Assembly (NCBI GenBank): GCA_028290225.1
Contig: JAQGKH010000327.1
Coordinates: 1 to 7,767 of the forward strand
Direction: 5' to 3'
DNA length: 7,767 bases
Source of the DNA: Devosia sp.
Lineage (GTDB): Bacteria > Pseudomonadota > Alphaproteobacteria > Rhizobiales > Devosiaceae
Shown here one piece after another: positions 1 to 6,402 of this stretch. Both the position numbers and the translations under genes were made by a program. Position 1 is the stretch's first letter. The number at the start of each line of letters is the position of its first letter. The notes under the pieces are model-generated. The model was not told the origin of the DNA. It saw only the letters and a program-made list of their open reading frames with translations, and made no database searches.

Positions 1-28
1 TCTTGCCCAAGCAACAGGAGAAGCATCC

Positions 29-286
29 ATGGCTGATCTCAGCGGTATTCGCGAGCATATGGAAGTGATTGGCGCCGATGGCGTGCATATCGGCACTGTC
101 GACAAGGTCGAGGGCGGTCGCATCAAGCTGACCAAGGCGGATTCGGGTGAAGGGAGCCACCACGGCCATCACCACTTCATCGAAGGGGGCCTCGTGGCCG
201 AAATCGAGGGCGACAAGGTGCGTCTTTCCGCCAATGGCGCGGTAGCCGTGCTGCATGAGGAAGAAGAGGACGGCGGCCAGGCCTGA
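29..286 (+). CDS. DUF2171 domain protein, small cytoplasmic protein of unknown function
   Basis: An 85-residue protein with no signal peptide or membrane segment. Its start, MADLSGIREHMEVIGADG, and the following pattern of short beta strands (HIGTVDKVEGGRIKL, then VAEIEGDKVRLS) match DUF2171, a family of small proteins of unknown function that resemble the PRC-barrel. A cluster of five histidines (HHGHHH, residues 44-49) sits where the family usually has a shorter His-containing turn. The tail is acidic (EEEE at 77-80). The ATG has a good ribosome site, AGGAG, 8 nt upstream, which supports this start. It is the only plus-strand gene in the window. It runs tail to tail with tsaE, 45 nt apart, so it is transcribed separately. 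Any upstream gene or promoter lies outside the window. Metal binding by the His cluster is possible but is only inference. Confidence 0.85.
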   Translation: MADLSGIREHMEVIGADGVHIGTVDKVEGGRIKLTKADSGEGSHHGHHHFIEGGLVAEIEGDKVRLSANGAVAVLHEEEEDGGQA

Positions 287-293
287 GCCGGCT

Positions 294-331
294 CGGGAGC
301 GGCTGGGGACACGGCCAGCCGCTCCCGCTTT
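294..331 (+). terminator. Rho-independent terminator after the DUF2171 gene, in a convergent gap
   Basis: A 13-bp perfect inverted repeat (294-306 with 315-327, arms CGGGAGCGGCTGG / CCAGCCGCTCCCG) encloses an 8-nt loop and is followed on the plus strand by CTTTCT. It begins 8 nt after the DUF2171 stop. The same hairpin lies 5 nt past the tsaE stop on the other strand, so it may also end minus-strand transcripts, although no T run follows it in that direction. Confidence 0.75.
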
Positions 332-763
332 CTAGGGCGTTGCGGCCAAGCGCTGTATCTTTGCCAGCCGGCCCGCTCCCCCCGGCGGGATCCGCAACTC
401 GATCCGCCAGGTCGCCGCTTGGAGCAGCTGGGGCGCCCGCTCCGCCCATTCCACCAGCACGATGGCGTCGGCGCTGTCGAGCAGGCCCAGTTCCTCCACC
501 TCGCCGGCATCGCCCAGCCGGTAAAGATCGGCATGCAGCACCGGGGCCTTGAGGGTGTCGTAGGGCTGCACCAGCGCAAAGGTCGGCGAAGGCACCTCGA
601 GCCCGTGATCTCCCGCGAGCGCGCGGATCACCGCCCGGGCCAGGGCAGTTTTCCCCGCCCCCAGTTCACCCTCTAAACTGACGATGTCGCCGACCTGCAG
701 GGTCTTGGCGATTTCGGCTCCCAAGGCAGCGGTAGCGGCGTCGTCGGGCAGGAAACGGTCCAT
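332..763 (-). CDS. tsaE: tRNA threonylcarbamoyladenosine biosynthesis ATPase TsaE
   Basis: TsaE is the small ATPase that works with TsaB and TsaD to put the threonylcarbamoyl group on A37 of tRNAs reading ANN codons (t6A). The 143-residue protein shows the family motifs in order: Walker A GELGAGKT (32-39), SPTFALVQPY (59-68), HADLYRL (77-83), and the VLVEWAERA block (102-110) that carries the conserved Glu-Trp. Its length is typical of stand-alone TsaE. In some alphaproteobacteria the gene is fused to, or followed by, a phosphotransferase domain; here it is neither. The ATG shares one base with the divL stop (TAATG), and no clear ribosome site precedes it, so translation is probably coupled to divL. 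It is the last gene of the minus-strand run. Confidence 0.95.
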   Translation of the reverse strand: MDRFLPDDAATAALGAEIAKTLQVGDIVSLEGELGAGKTALARAVIRALAGDHGLEVPSPTFALVQPYDTLKAPVLHADLYRLGDAGEVEELGLLDSADAIVLVEWAERAPQLLQAATWRIELRIPPGGAGRLAKIQRLAATP

Positions 764-3222
764 TACTCGGCGAAGCTCACCATGGCGCTGTTACGCGGCA
801 GGTTGACGGTGATACGGCTGCCGCGCGGCTCGCGACCCTGGGCCGAGATCGTGCCGCCATGCAGGTTGACGAACGTCTTCACAATAGCAAGCCCCAGCCC
901 TGCGCCGCGTTGGCGCCCGGTGGTCTGGCCGTCGATGCGGGTCAAAATAGCCGCCTTCATCTCGTCGGTCAGCCCCGGGCCTTCATCTTCAATCACAAAC
1001 AGCATGCGCTCGCCCCGGCTCATCACCCGGAGCCGGATTTCACCACCCGGCGGCGAGAAGCGCGCCGCGTTGCTGAGCAGGTTGTAGATCACCTGCACGA
1101 TGCGCGTGCCATCGGCCACAAAGGGCGGCAAATCGTCGGCAATGTCGATCACGAGGTTGATGGGCTTTTCACCCGAAATCTCGGGAAAGGTCGCCGAGAG
1201 CCCGGCACGCGCCTTGTCGACAATGCCGGCCACGTCCAGCCGCTCGGGCCGGAGTTCGGCGATGCCGGCATCCACCGACGCAAGATCGAGGATATTGTCG
1301 ATCAACACGCCCAGGGTGACGCTGGACGCCCGGATGTAGTCGATATAGGCGCGCTGACGCTCATTCATGTTGCCGCCCTCGGTACCGGCCAGCAGGTCGG
1401 CAAAGCCGATGATGTTGGTCAGGGGCGAGCGCAGTTCATAGGAAACATTCTCCACAAACGCGTCCTTGAGCAGGTCGGCGGCAACCAGGGCGTCGTTGCG
1501 CTCCTTCAATACGCGCGAATAGCTGGCGCTTTCGGTGACATCGAGAAAGGTCATCATAGTCTGCCCATCGGACAGCCGGGTAATGGCATAATCGAGCAGG
1601 CGCCCATCGGAGCGATTGATGCGACCGGTCTGGTCTGCCCGGGTCGGATTGAGATCAATAATCCCCCGCTTCAGGTCCCGCCATATAGTGGCGCCGTCAG
1701 CGGGAATGGCCAGGCCGCTGGCTGCGGCAATCTGGTCGATATGGGGATTTTTGCCCAGCTCGTTCATCGGCAGCTTCCAAAGGGCCGAGAGCTGGGGATT
1801 GGACAGCGTCAGGCGCCCATTGGTGCCAAACACTGCCACAGCTTCGGACAGCGCGTTGATGGTTTCGCGCTGCACATTGGAAAAGGCCTTGTTGGAGGAT
1901 TCGAGCTGCAGGCGCTCGGTGAGATCCTCGAACACATAGATGACACCGCCATTGGGGCCGGCCGGCGCCGAAATGACCTTGATGCTGCGCCCATCGGGCA
2001 GGTGCCAGGGGTCGTTTTCGCGCGGCACTTTGAGCGTATACGAGGTCAGGTGCTGGGCGCGCCAGGTCTTGTAGTCGACCTCGTTGGGCAACATGCCTTC
2101 GGTCCGCAGCTTGTCCAGGATGGCGCGCTCGTCGAGCCCCAGCGTCAAAAAGCCGGCATCAAGATTCCAGAGGTCGGCATAGGCCCTGTTGAACTGCACC
2201 AATTCGCGCTTGGCGTTGAACACCGCGATGGGTGTGGCCAGGGCATTGATGATGCTGCCCATATAGGAGGCGGTCGGTTCCGCCAGCTTTTGCGCCGGCT
2301 CCAGCGGTCGCAGGTACCCCGCACTGCCGCCCTCTATGGCGAATTCAACCAGCTCGTAGGCACCGCGTTCGGCCAAATTGAGCCGAAGCACCGTTGGCTT
2401 GCCATTGCTGGTGCAGGCCGCAAGGTGGCGCTGCAGTTGCGTGCTGTCCAGCAACTCGGCAGGCTCGCTCTCGCTGGCGGATTTACCCAGGGCTCGGGCG
2501 AGTTCGTGATAGGCGGCATTGGCAAAAACCAGCCGTCGGTTGGCGTCGCGCAGAAAGGCGGGCTTAGTGAGCAGGCCCAGGATGGCCCGGGCGCTGGAAA
2601 GGTCGCCCTGCGCAACAGCATGGTCAAGGCGATGTTGCGGATGGGCCTGGAGAAAGGCCGGCCGCAGGCGCATGGCCGCACCCCCACCGAGCACCCAGCC
2701 CTGCGCCCGGACCAGCCGGCCATCAAGCGTGTTGACACTGGTGGTGAAGGAATGGCCCCCCATGCGTAGTTGCTCGAGCATTTCGGTCAGCCGCTCGGCA
2801 TCTCCGGGCTGCAGCCAGCTTTGGAACTTGAGCACGCTTTCGGGCTGGCGGCCCGCCGGCAGTACGGCAGCCACTTGTCCGAGGAATTTTGGCGCTCCAC
2901 CGCTGTTCTGGGTCCAAAGAACGGTGACCTCGCGCGTGCCCGACAGCAGCGCCTCGTATTCGTCCACCAGGGCGCGCAACCCGGCGATCTGCCCGGCAGC
3001 CCTTTCGCGCTCGGCCTTGTTGTCGTGGAGCATGGTGCGAACTACCGCCATGGCGGTGAGAGCAAAGGCACCGGCACCGATGGCAAGGGCCAAGGGCGCA
3101 GCCGACGTCAATGTTCCCCCGTCAGGGGTCTGGGATAGGGCAGGAACCACGGTGAGAAGGGTCATGGGGGCCGCTGCCAGCGTGACAAATCCCCAGTGCT
3201 TCCGGAATCGATCCGGCGCCAT
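763..3222 (-). CDS. divL: DivL-like PAS-domain pseudo-histidine kinase (Tyr in the H-box)
   Basis: DivL is a membrane-anchored cell-cycle regulator. In Caulobacter it binds the kinase CckA and the response regulator DivK to control CtrA phosphorylation. This 819-residue protein has two likely N-terminal membrane segments (about 10-30 and 41-63), then about 500 residues of tandem PAS-like regions (clearest around 220-300, 320-435 and 450-565). The dimerisation domain follows, with H-box VSYELRSPLTNIIG at 593-606. Tyr595 stands where histidine kinases have the phospho-accepting His; this substitution is the DivL hallmark. The ATP-binding domain looks intact: N-box NLLSN (714-718), G1 DEGPG (746-750), G2 GAGLGLA (773-779). 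It is slightly longer than Caulobacter DivL. A GAGGG ribosome site lies 6 nt before the ATG. A candidate CtrA-type promoter lies upstream and tsaE is coupled downstream. The family call is firm; the CckA/CtrA role here is inferred from relatives. Confidence 0.92.
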   Translation of the reverse strand: MAPDRFRKHWGFVTLAAAPMTLLTVVPALSQTPDGGTLTSAAPLALAIGAGAFALTAMAVVRTMLHDNKAERERAAGQIAGLRALVDEYEALLSGTREVTVLWTQNSGGAPKFLGQVAAVLPAGRQPESVLKFQSWLQPGDAERLTEMLEQLRMGGHSFTTSVNTLDGRLVRAQGWVLGGGAAMRLRPAFLQAHPQHRLDHAVAQGDLSSARAILGLLTKPAFLRDANRRLVFANAAYHELARALGKSASESEPAELLDSTQLQRHLAACTSNGKPTVLRLNLAERGAYELVEFAIEGGSAGYLRPLEPAQKLAEPTASYMGSIINALATPIAVFNAKRELVQFNRAYADLWNLDAGFLTLGLDERAILDKLRTEGMLPNEVDYKTWRAQHLTSYTLKVPRENDPWHLPDGRSIKVISAPAGPNGGVIYVFEDLTERLQLESSNKAFSNVQRETINALSEAVAVFGTNGRLTLSNPQLSALWKLPMNELGKNPHIDQIAAASGLAIPADGATIWRDLKRGIIDLNPTRADQTGRINRSDGRLLDYAITRLSDGQTMMTFLDVTESASYSRVLKERNDALVAADLLKDAFVENVSYELRSPLTNIIGFADLLAGTEGGNMNERQRAYIDYIRASSVTLGVLIDNILDLASVDAGIAELRPERLDVAGIVDKARAGLSATFPEISGEKPINLVIDIADDLPPFVADGTRIVQVIYNLLSNAARFSPPGGEIRLRVMSRGERMLFVIEDEGPGLTDEMKAAILTRIDGQTTGRQRGAGLGLAIVKTFVNLHGGTISAQGREPRGSRITVNLPRNSAMVSFAE

Positions 3223-3333
3223 GCATAGCCCTCGTGTCTTGTTGCGTTTGGGTCGGCCCGAACGGACCGCTACGCTTGCACTCGAAAGAGGCCTGATACA
3301 CGCCGAACCGGTCTCGTTCTGGCTGGCCCCGAG

Positions 3334-3356
3334 CGGCTGCCTGTCCCAGGCAACCG
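3334..3356 (-). other. Strong hairpin in the divL 5' leader
   Basis: On the minus strand, 3356-3347 pairs with 3343-3334 as a 10-bp stem (CGGTTGCCTG / CAGGCAGCCG, one G-U pair) closed by the loop GGA. No T run follows, so it is not an intrinsic terminator. If the candidate promoter at 3366-3403 is real, this hairpin starts within a few bases of the 5' end of the mRNA. In that position it could protect the transcript or affect its translation. Confidence 0.5.
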
Positions 3357-3365
3357 ATTCGCCTA

Positions 3366-3403
3366 AACATAGCGAGGGGTGATTTTGGCTAAAAGACTCT
3401 TAA
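3366..3403 (-). promoter_or_regulatory. Candidate CtrA-controlled divL promoter
   Basis: Read on the minus strand, TTAA-N7-TTAG (3403-3389) differs by one base from the CtrA box TTAA-N7-TTAA. Its right half, TTTTAG, sits at the -35 position, exactly 17 nt before TATGTT (3371-3366). Extended to GCTATGTT (3373-3366), this -10 partly matches the alphaproteobacterial form GCTANAWC. A CtrA site over the -35 is the usual layout of CtrA-activated promoters. GANTC methylation sites lie inside the box spacer (3395-3399) and near the predicted start point (3356-3360). The leader to the divL ATG would be about 135 nt. No other promoter-like pair in the spacer looked as good. Confidence 0.5.
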
Positions 3404-3444
3404 TGACTGTGCATTACGGGCAAAGCCCTGTTTGGCCCACTTGA

Positions 3445-3475
3445 CCAAGAACGAAGCAGCAACATTACTGCTTCG
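3445..3475 (-). terminator. Probable terminator of ahcY
   Basis: A perfect 8-bp stem (CGAAGCAG at 3475-3468 with CTGCTTCG at 3459-3452 on the minus strand) has an 8-nt loop and is followed by TTCTTGG. It lies 46 nt past the ahcY stop codon and upstream of the divL promoter candidate. The T run is short, so termination may be incomplete. Read on the plus strand the hairpin is followed by A residues, so it works for ahcY only. Confidence 0.6.
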
Positions 3476-3520
3476 AAAATGGGGGCTGAACCGCGAGACC
3501 GCACCGCCGCAACAGCTCGG

Positions 3521-4924
3521 CTAGTAGCGATATTCGCCTGATTTAAAGGGACCAGCCGGAGAAACGCCAATATAATCAGCCTGGGCTTGGGAGAGCCTGG
3601 TCAGCTTAGCACCCAGCTTGGCGAGGTGAAGCTCGGCAACTTTCTCATCCAGGTGCTTGGGCAGCACATGGACCTTTTTCTCCATAGTGGTGCCGTTCGT
3701 CCACAGTTCGATCTGGGCCAGGGTCTGGTTGGAAAAGGAGGCGCTCATGACAAAGCTCGGGTGACCCGTGGCATTACCCAAATTAACGAGCCGCCCTTCC
3801 GACAAGAGGATCAACCGCTTGCCGTTGGGCTGCTCAATCAGGTCTACCTGGGGCTTGATGTTGGTCCATTTAAAATTGCGCAAAGCGGCAACCTGGATCT
3901 CGTTGTCGAAGTGGCCGATATTGCAGACAATCGCCATGTCCTTGAGGTTGCGCATGTCATCAAGGGTCAGGACATCCCGGTTACCGGTGGCGGTAACAAC
4001 GATGTCGGCGCGGTGGGCGGCATCCTCCAGCGTGACGACCTCAAAGCCCTCCATGGCGGCTTGCAGAGCGCAGATTGGATCGACCTCGGTGACCAGGACG
4101 CGGGCACCGGCGCCGCGCAGCGACTCGGCCGAGCCCTTGCCCACATCGCCATAGCCGCAAACAATCGCGACCTTGCCGGCGAGCATCACATCGGTGCCGC
4201 GCCGGATGGCGTCCACCAGGGACTCGCGCGTACCGTACTTGTTGTCGAATTTGGACTTTGTAACGGAGTCATTGACGTTGATGGCCGGGAACGGCAGTTC
4301 GCCCCTGGCATGCAACTGATACAGGCGCATCACGCCCGTCGTGGTTTCCTCCGATACACCGCGAATGGCGGCCCGGATGGTGGAATAAAATTGCGGGTGC
4401 GTGGCAAGGCGCTTGCGGATCGTGGCAAAAAAGATCTCTTCTTCCTCGTTGGAGGGGTGATCGAGGAGGGAAGGATCGGTTTCAGCCCTGGCCCCATTGA
4501 GGATCAGCATGGTGGCGTCGCCGCCGTCATCGAGGATCAGATTGGGCGTCTGCCCATTGCCCCATTCCATCATCCGGTCCGTGAAGGCCCAGTATTCCTC
4601 CAGCGTTTCACCCTTATGGGCGAAGACGGGAACACCCGTTGCTGCAATAGCCGCGGCGGCATGGTCCTGGGTGGAGAAGATGTTGCAGGACACCCACCGC
4701 ACTTGGCCGCCTAATGCCACGAGGGTTTCGATGAGAACCGCAGTCTGGATCGTCATATGAAGCGAGCCGGCGATGCGCGCACCGCGCAGTGGCTGGGCCG
4801 CAGCATATTCTTCGCGGATGGCCATAAGCCCGGGCATCTCGGTCTCGGCGATCTCGATCTCCTTGCGACCAAAGGCGGCCAGAGAAATGTCCTTAACCGC
4901 GTAATCAGTGTTCTGGGTGACCAT
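3521..4924 (-). CDS. ahcY: Adenosylhomocysteinase (S-adenosyl-L-homocysteine hydrolase)
   Basis: This cytoplasmic NAD-dependent enzyme splits S-adenosylhomocysteine into homocysteine and adenosine, relieving product inhibition of methyltransferases and feeding the methionine cycle. Numbering from the chosen ATG (467 residues), it has the substrate-site HMTIQ (56-60), the DDGGDAT block (132-138), EETTTG (192-197), DSVTKSKFDN (219-228), the NAD-binding GYGDVGKGSA (257-266), and a C-terminal tail PFKSGEYRY. The Lys and Tyr of that tail match the residues that reach into the neighbouring subunit's NAD site. Between the DDGGDAT and EETTTG blocks it carries the insertion typical of the longer bacterial form. 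The ATG at 4922-4924 has GGAG 6 nt upstream and gives the usual length. A second in-frame ATG at 4940-4942 (473 residues) also has a ribosome site. A TTG further upstream at 4979-4981 is unlikely. It may be cotranscribed with the PTS genes. Confidence 0.97.
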   Translation of the reverse strand: MVTQNTDYAVKDISLAAFGRKEIEIAETEMPGLMAIREEYAAAQPLRGARIAGSLHMTIQTAVLIETLVALGGQVRWVSCNIFSTQDHAAAAIAATGVPVFAHKGETLEEYWAFTDRMMEWGNGQTPNLILDDGGDATMLILNGARAETDPSLLDHPSNEEEEIFFATIRKRLATHPQFYSTIRAAIRGVSEETTTGVMRLYQLHARGELPFPAINVNDSVTKSKFDNKYGTRESLVDAIRRGTDVMLAGKVAIVCGYGDVGKGSAESLRGAGARVLVTEVDPICALQAAMEGFEVVTLEDAAHRADIVVTATGNRDVLTLDDMRNLKDMAIVCNIGHFDNEIQVAALRNFKWTNIKPQVDLIEQPNGKRLILLSEGRLVNLGNATGHPSFVMSASFSNQTLAQIELWTNGTTMEKKVHVLPKHLDEKVAELHLAKLGAKLTRLSQAQADYIGVSPAGPFKSGEYRY

Positions 4925-4930
4925 GGCGTG

Positions 4931-4964
4931 CTCCGCTTGCATGAGTGCTCTCCCTATACGGGAG
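4931..4964 (-). promoter_or_regulatory. Tandem ribosome sites and hairpin at the ahcY start
   Basis: Two in-frame ATGs each have their own ribosome site: GGAG (4934-4931) for the ATG at 4924, and GGGAG (4954-4950) for the ATG at 4942. The upstream site is paired in a 5-bp hairpin (CTCCC at 4964-4960 with GGGAG at 4954-4950, loop GTATA), so it may be hidden in the mRNA. This favours the downstream start, which also fits the family length. I see no match to known SAH or SAM riboswitch consensus sequences. Confidence 0.4.
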
Positions 4965-5001
4965 GGCGGCGGCTGGAGCAATTAGGGATATAAAGATCGG
5001 G

Positions 5002-5514
5002 TTATATGCAACCTCGGGCCGGGCGGGGGCGCCGGCGGAAGGGCAGGGCCAGCAACCGATAGATGGCCGAAAACAGGACATAGCCGAACAGGAAGCCGGC
5101 GCCGGCATAAAGTAGCCCTTCGGGGGTCAGGGGCATGGCCGGCTTGAAGTTCTGCAGGGTGCGGCGGCCGATATCGGTATCGACGAAAGCGGGCAAGGAC
5201 CGAAGCCGCTCGAAAGGGCCGACATCTTCGATGCGACTCAATGCGGCGCTAAGTTGATCGTACCGGGTAAAGGTTTGGGCCATGCTGGTGCCGCGCCCGG
5301 CAAGGAACGCATCGCTGGAGGCGCTGTAGCGCGCCAGTGCTGCCTGGCGGTCGAGCCCCCCTGCGGCGGCTGCACGGTCGAAATCTTGCGTGATCACCCG
5401 CAGCTCATCAACGGCGCCGCCGAGACGCTGGGTATATTGCTGGGCGTATTCGGGGAACTGGCTGAGCATGGCCGCCAAGGCCAGGCCACCAACGCCAGCA
5501 ATCAGGTGCCGCAT
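5002..5514 (-). CDS. DUF2937 family small membrane protein
   Basis: A 170-residue protein whose start (MRHLIAGVGGLALAAMLSQFPEYAQQYTQRLGGAVDEL) matches DUF2937, a proteobacterial family of unknown function. A hydrophobic N-terminal segment (about 3-18) resembles a signal anchor. A predicted helical middle (about 25-120), rich in Ala, Arg and Asp, leads to a second membrane segment (about 133-158) and a short basic tail (FRRRPRPAR). The simplest topology is two membrane helices with the middle region periplasmic and the basic tail in the cytoplasm. GGGAG lies 9 nt before the ATG. It starts 27 nt after the HPr stop and ends 77 nt before ahcY, so it is probably cotranscribed with the PTS genes. 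Nothing in the sequence gives a catalytic function. Confidence 0.85.
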   Translation of the reverse strand: MRHLIAGVGGLALAAMLSQFPEYAQQYTQRLGGAVDELRVITQDFDRAAAAGGLDRQAALARYSASSDAFLAGRGTSMAQTFTRYDQLSAALSRIEDVGPFERLRSLPAFVDTDIGRRTLQNFKPAMPLTPEGLLYAGAGFLFGYVLFSAIYRLLALPFRRRPRPARGCI

Positions 5515-5541
5515 GCCGTTCTACTCCCGGTGCGCCAAGGC

Positions 5542-5853
5542 TCAGGCGGTAAGACCATCGCTGTCTTCGTCAAAGCCGTTGTTCACCAGCTCCACAATGG
5601 CTTCCAGCGCCTCACGCGCCTGCTTGCCGCTGGCCTGCACCAGGATGTTTGTGCCCGGCCCAGCGCCGAGCATCATCAGCCCCATGATCGAGTTACCAGC
5701 CACGGTGATCCCGTCCTTGACGACGTTTATTGTTGCATCGAAGCATTCGGCAGTTCGAACGAACCGTGCGGAGGCGCGTGCATGCAAGCCCTTGCGGTTC
5801 ACGATCGTCAACTGTTGGGCCACAGCACGCCCACCTGGCGCCACGGAGTCCAT
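5542..5853 (-). CDS. ptsH: HPr family phosphocarrier protein (PTS-Ntr type)
   Basis: HPr carries phosphate from Enzyme I to EIIA proteins. The 103-residue protein has the active-site block RKGLHARAS with His24, and the regulatory-serine block GNSIMGLMML with Ser55. Their spacing of 31 residues equals the His15-Ser46 spacing of classical HPr. An intact serine block next to an hprK gene suggests that both phosphorylation sites are used. The ATG lies 4 nt after the EIIA stop (TAGTTGAATG) without a strong ribosome site, so it may be translationally coupled. An in-frame GTG at 5821-5823 has a better site (AGGTGG, 7 nt upstream) and would give 93 residues, closer to usual HPr length, so the first ten residues are uncertain. 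There are no sugar permease genes here, which points to a regulatory PTS. Confidence 0.95.
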   Translation of the reverse strand: MDSVAPGGRAVAQQLTIVNRKGLHARASARFVRTAECFDATINVVKDGITVAGNSIMGLMMLGAGPGTNILVQASGKQAREALEAIVELVNNGFDEDSDGLTA

Positions 5854-5857
5854 TCAA

Positions 5858-6259
5858 CTAGCTCGCGCCTAAAATAGCCGTGGCCACATTGATATATTTG
5901 CGCCCTGCCTCTTGGGCAAGGTTGACCGCTTCCTTGAGGGGCATCTCGGCCCGAACGCGCGCAATCTTGACCAGCATGGGCAGATTGACACCGGCAATCA
6001 CCTCTACCGGGCGCACCTGCATCACCGAAATCGCAAGGTTGGACGGCGTACCCCCAAACATATCGGTGAAGATGATCACCCCTGAGCCGGTATCCGCCTT
6101 GTCCACAGCTGCAAGGATGTCGTTGCGGCGAGTCTCCATATTGTCCTCAGGACCAATGGCGATGGTTTGGCAGAAATCCTGCGGCCCAACCACATGCTCC
6201 AGGGCAGACTTGAACTCAGTGGCGAGCGCGCCATGCGTCACCAGAACCATACCGATCAT
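5858..6259 (-). CDS. PTS mannose-family EIIA component
   Basis: A 133-residue stand-alone EIIA of the mannose (EIIA-Man) family, a cytoplasmic phosphocarrier that accepts phosphate from HPr. It starts MIGMVLVTHGALATEF with the active-site His at residue 9. It also has the conserved FTDMFGGTPSN block (64-74) and a VNLPML segment (91-96) near the active site. The length fits the single-domain form. No EIIB, EIIC or EIID genes are in the window. In alphaproteobacteria this protein is generally thought to act as a regulator at the end of the phosphorelay rather than in sugar uptake. The first ATG has GGGGA 6 nt upstream; an ATG three codons later is less well placed. It is followed by HPr after 4 nt, and 179 nt separate it from hprK. 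Confidence 0.94.
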   Translation of the reverse strand: MIGMVLVTHGALATEFKSALEHVVGPQDFCQTIAIGPEDNMETRRNDILAAVDKADTGSGVIIFTDMFGGTPSNLAISVMQVRPVEVIAGVNLPMLVKIARVRAEMPLKEAVNLAQEAGRKYINVATAILGAS

Positions 6260-6281
6260 GCAGTGTCCCCAGGCCGCCGAA

Positions 6282-6296
6282 AGCGCCGGTGGCGCT
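6282..6296 (-). other. Small GC-rich hairpin in the EIIA leader
   Basis: On the minus strand AGCGCC-ACC-GGCGCT forms a 6-bp stem with a 3-nt loop, followed by TTTC, 23-37 nt before the EIIA start codon. It is too short and has too few T residues to call a terminator with confidence. It could be a weak attenuator or chance in GC-rich DNA. Confidence 0.25.
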
Positions 6297-6373
6297 GACA
6301 GCTGTTCAGTCCTTCTTGCCCCTGCCGCTCAGCCCCGCTTTATACGGTACCGCAAGAAAATGAGCGGCCCGTA

Positions 6374-6402
6374 AATCTAGGCAAGCGCCACCTTTGTCCC
6401 AA
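6374..6402 (-). promoter_or_regulatory. Candidate promoter for the EIIA-HPr genes
   Basis: On the minus strand TTGGGA (6402-6397) and TAGATT (6379-6374) are separated by 17 nt, a plausible but weak -35/-10 pair, in the 179-nt spacer between hprK and EIIA. The leader to the EIIA ATG would be about 108 nt. The -35 lies within a small inverted repeat, TGTCC-TTG-GGACA (6407-6395). A sigma-54-like reading overlaps it (TGGGAC-N5-TGGCG, 6401-6386), with the GG and GC at the required spacing but a poor -12 half. The size of the spacer, in an otherwise tightly packed run, is the main reason to expect a promoter here. Confidence 0.3.

Noticed and set aside
859..2769. A 636-codon open frame on the plus strand opposite divL
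   Set aside because: It lies wholly antisense to a gene with clear domain motifs. Its composition (many Gly, Gln, His, no recognisable motif) is what the complement of GC-rich coding DNA gives, and it has no convincing ribosome site.
2519..3382. A 287-codon plus-strand frame running from the divL 5' region into the ahcY-divL spacer
   Set aside because: It is mostly antisense to divL, is rich in Arg, Ser, Pro and Ala like other shadow frames, and runs across the promoter and leader region of divL.
3587..4714. A 375-codon open frame on the plus strand opposite ahcY
   Set aside because: It is antisense to ahcY, which is certain. It has no family motif, and stop codons are rare in this frame because of codon bias on the real strand.
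4979..4981. A TTG start that would extend AhcY to 486 residues
   Set aside because: It adds 19 residues not expected in the family and has no good ribosome site; two better ATGs follow.
4981..5010. AT-rich patch before ahcY as a promoter or SAM/SAH riboswitch
   Set aside because: There is a TATATC-like -10 but no -35 at proper spacing, and the 77-nt gap shows no match to the SAH or SAM-II core motifs that I know.
5254..5877. Plus-strand open frames opposite the HPr and DUF2937 genes
   Set aside because: They are antisense to genes with recognisable families and carry no motif or ribosome site of their own.
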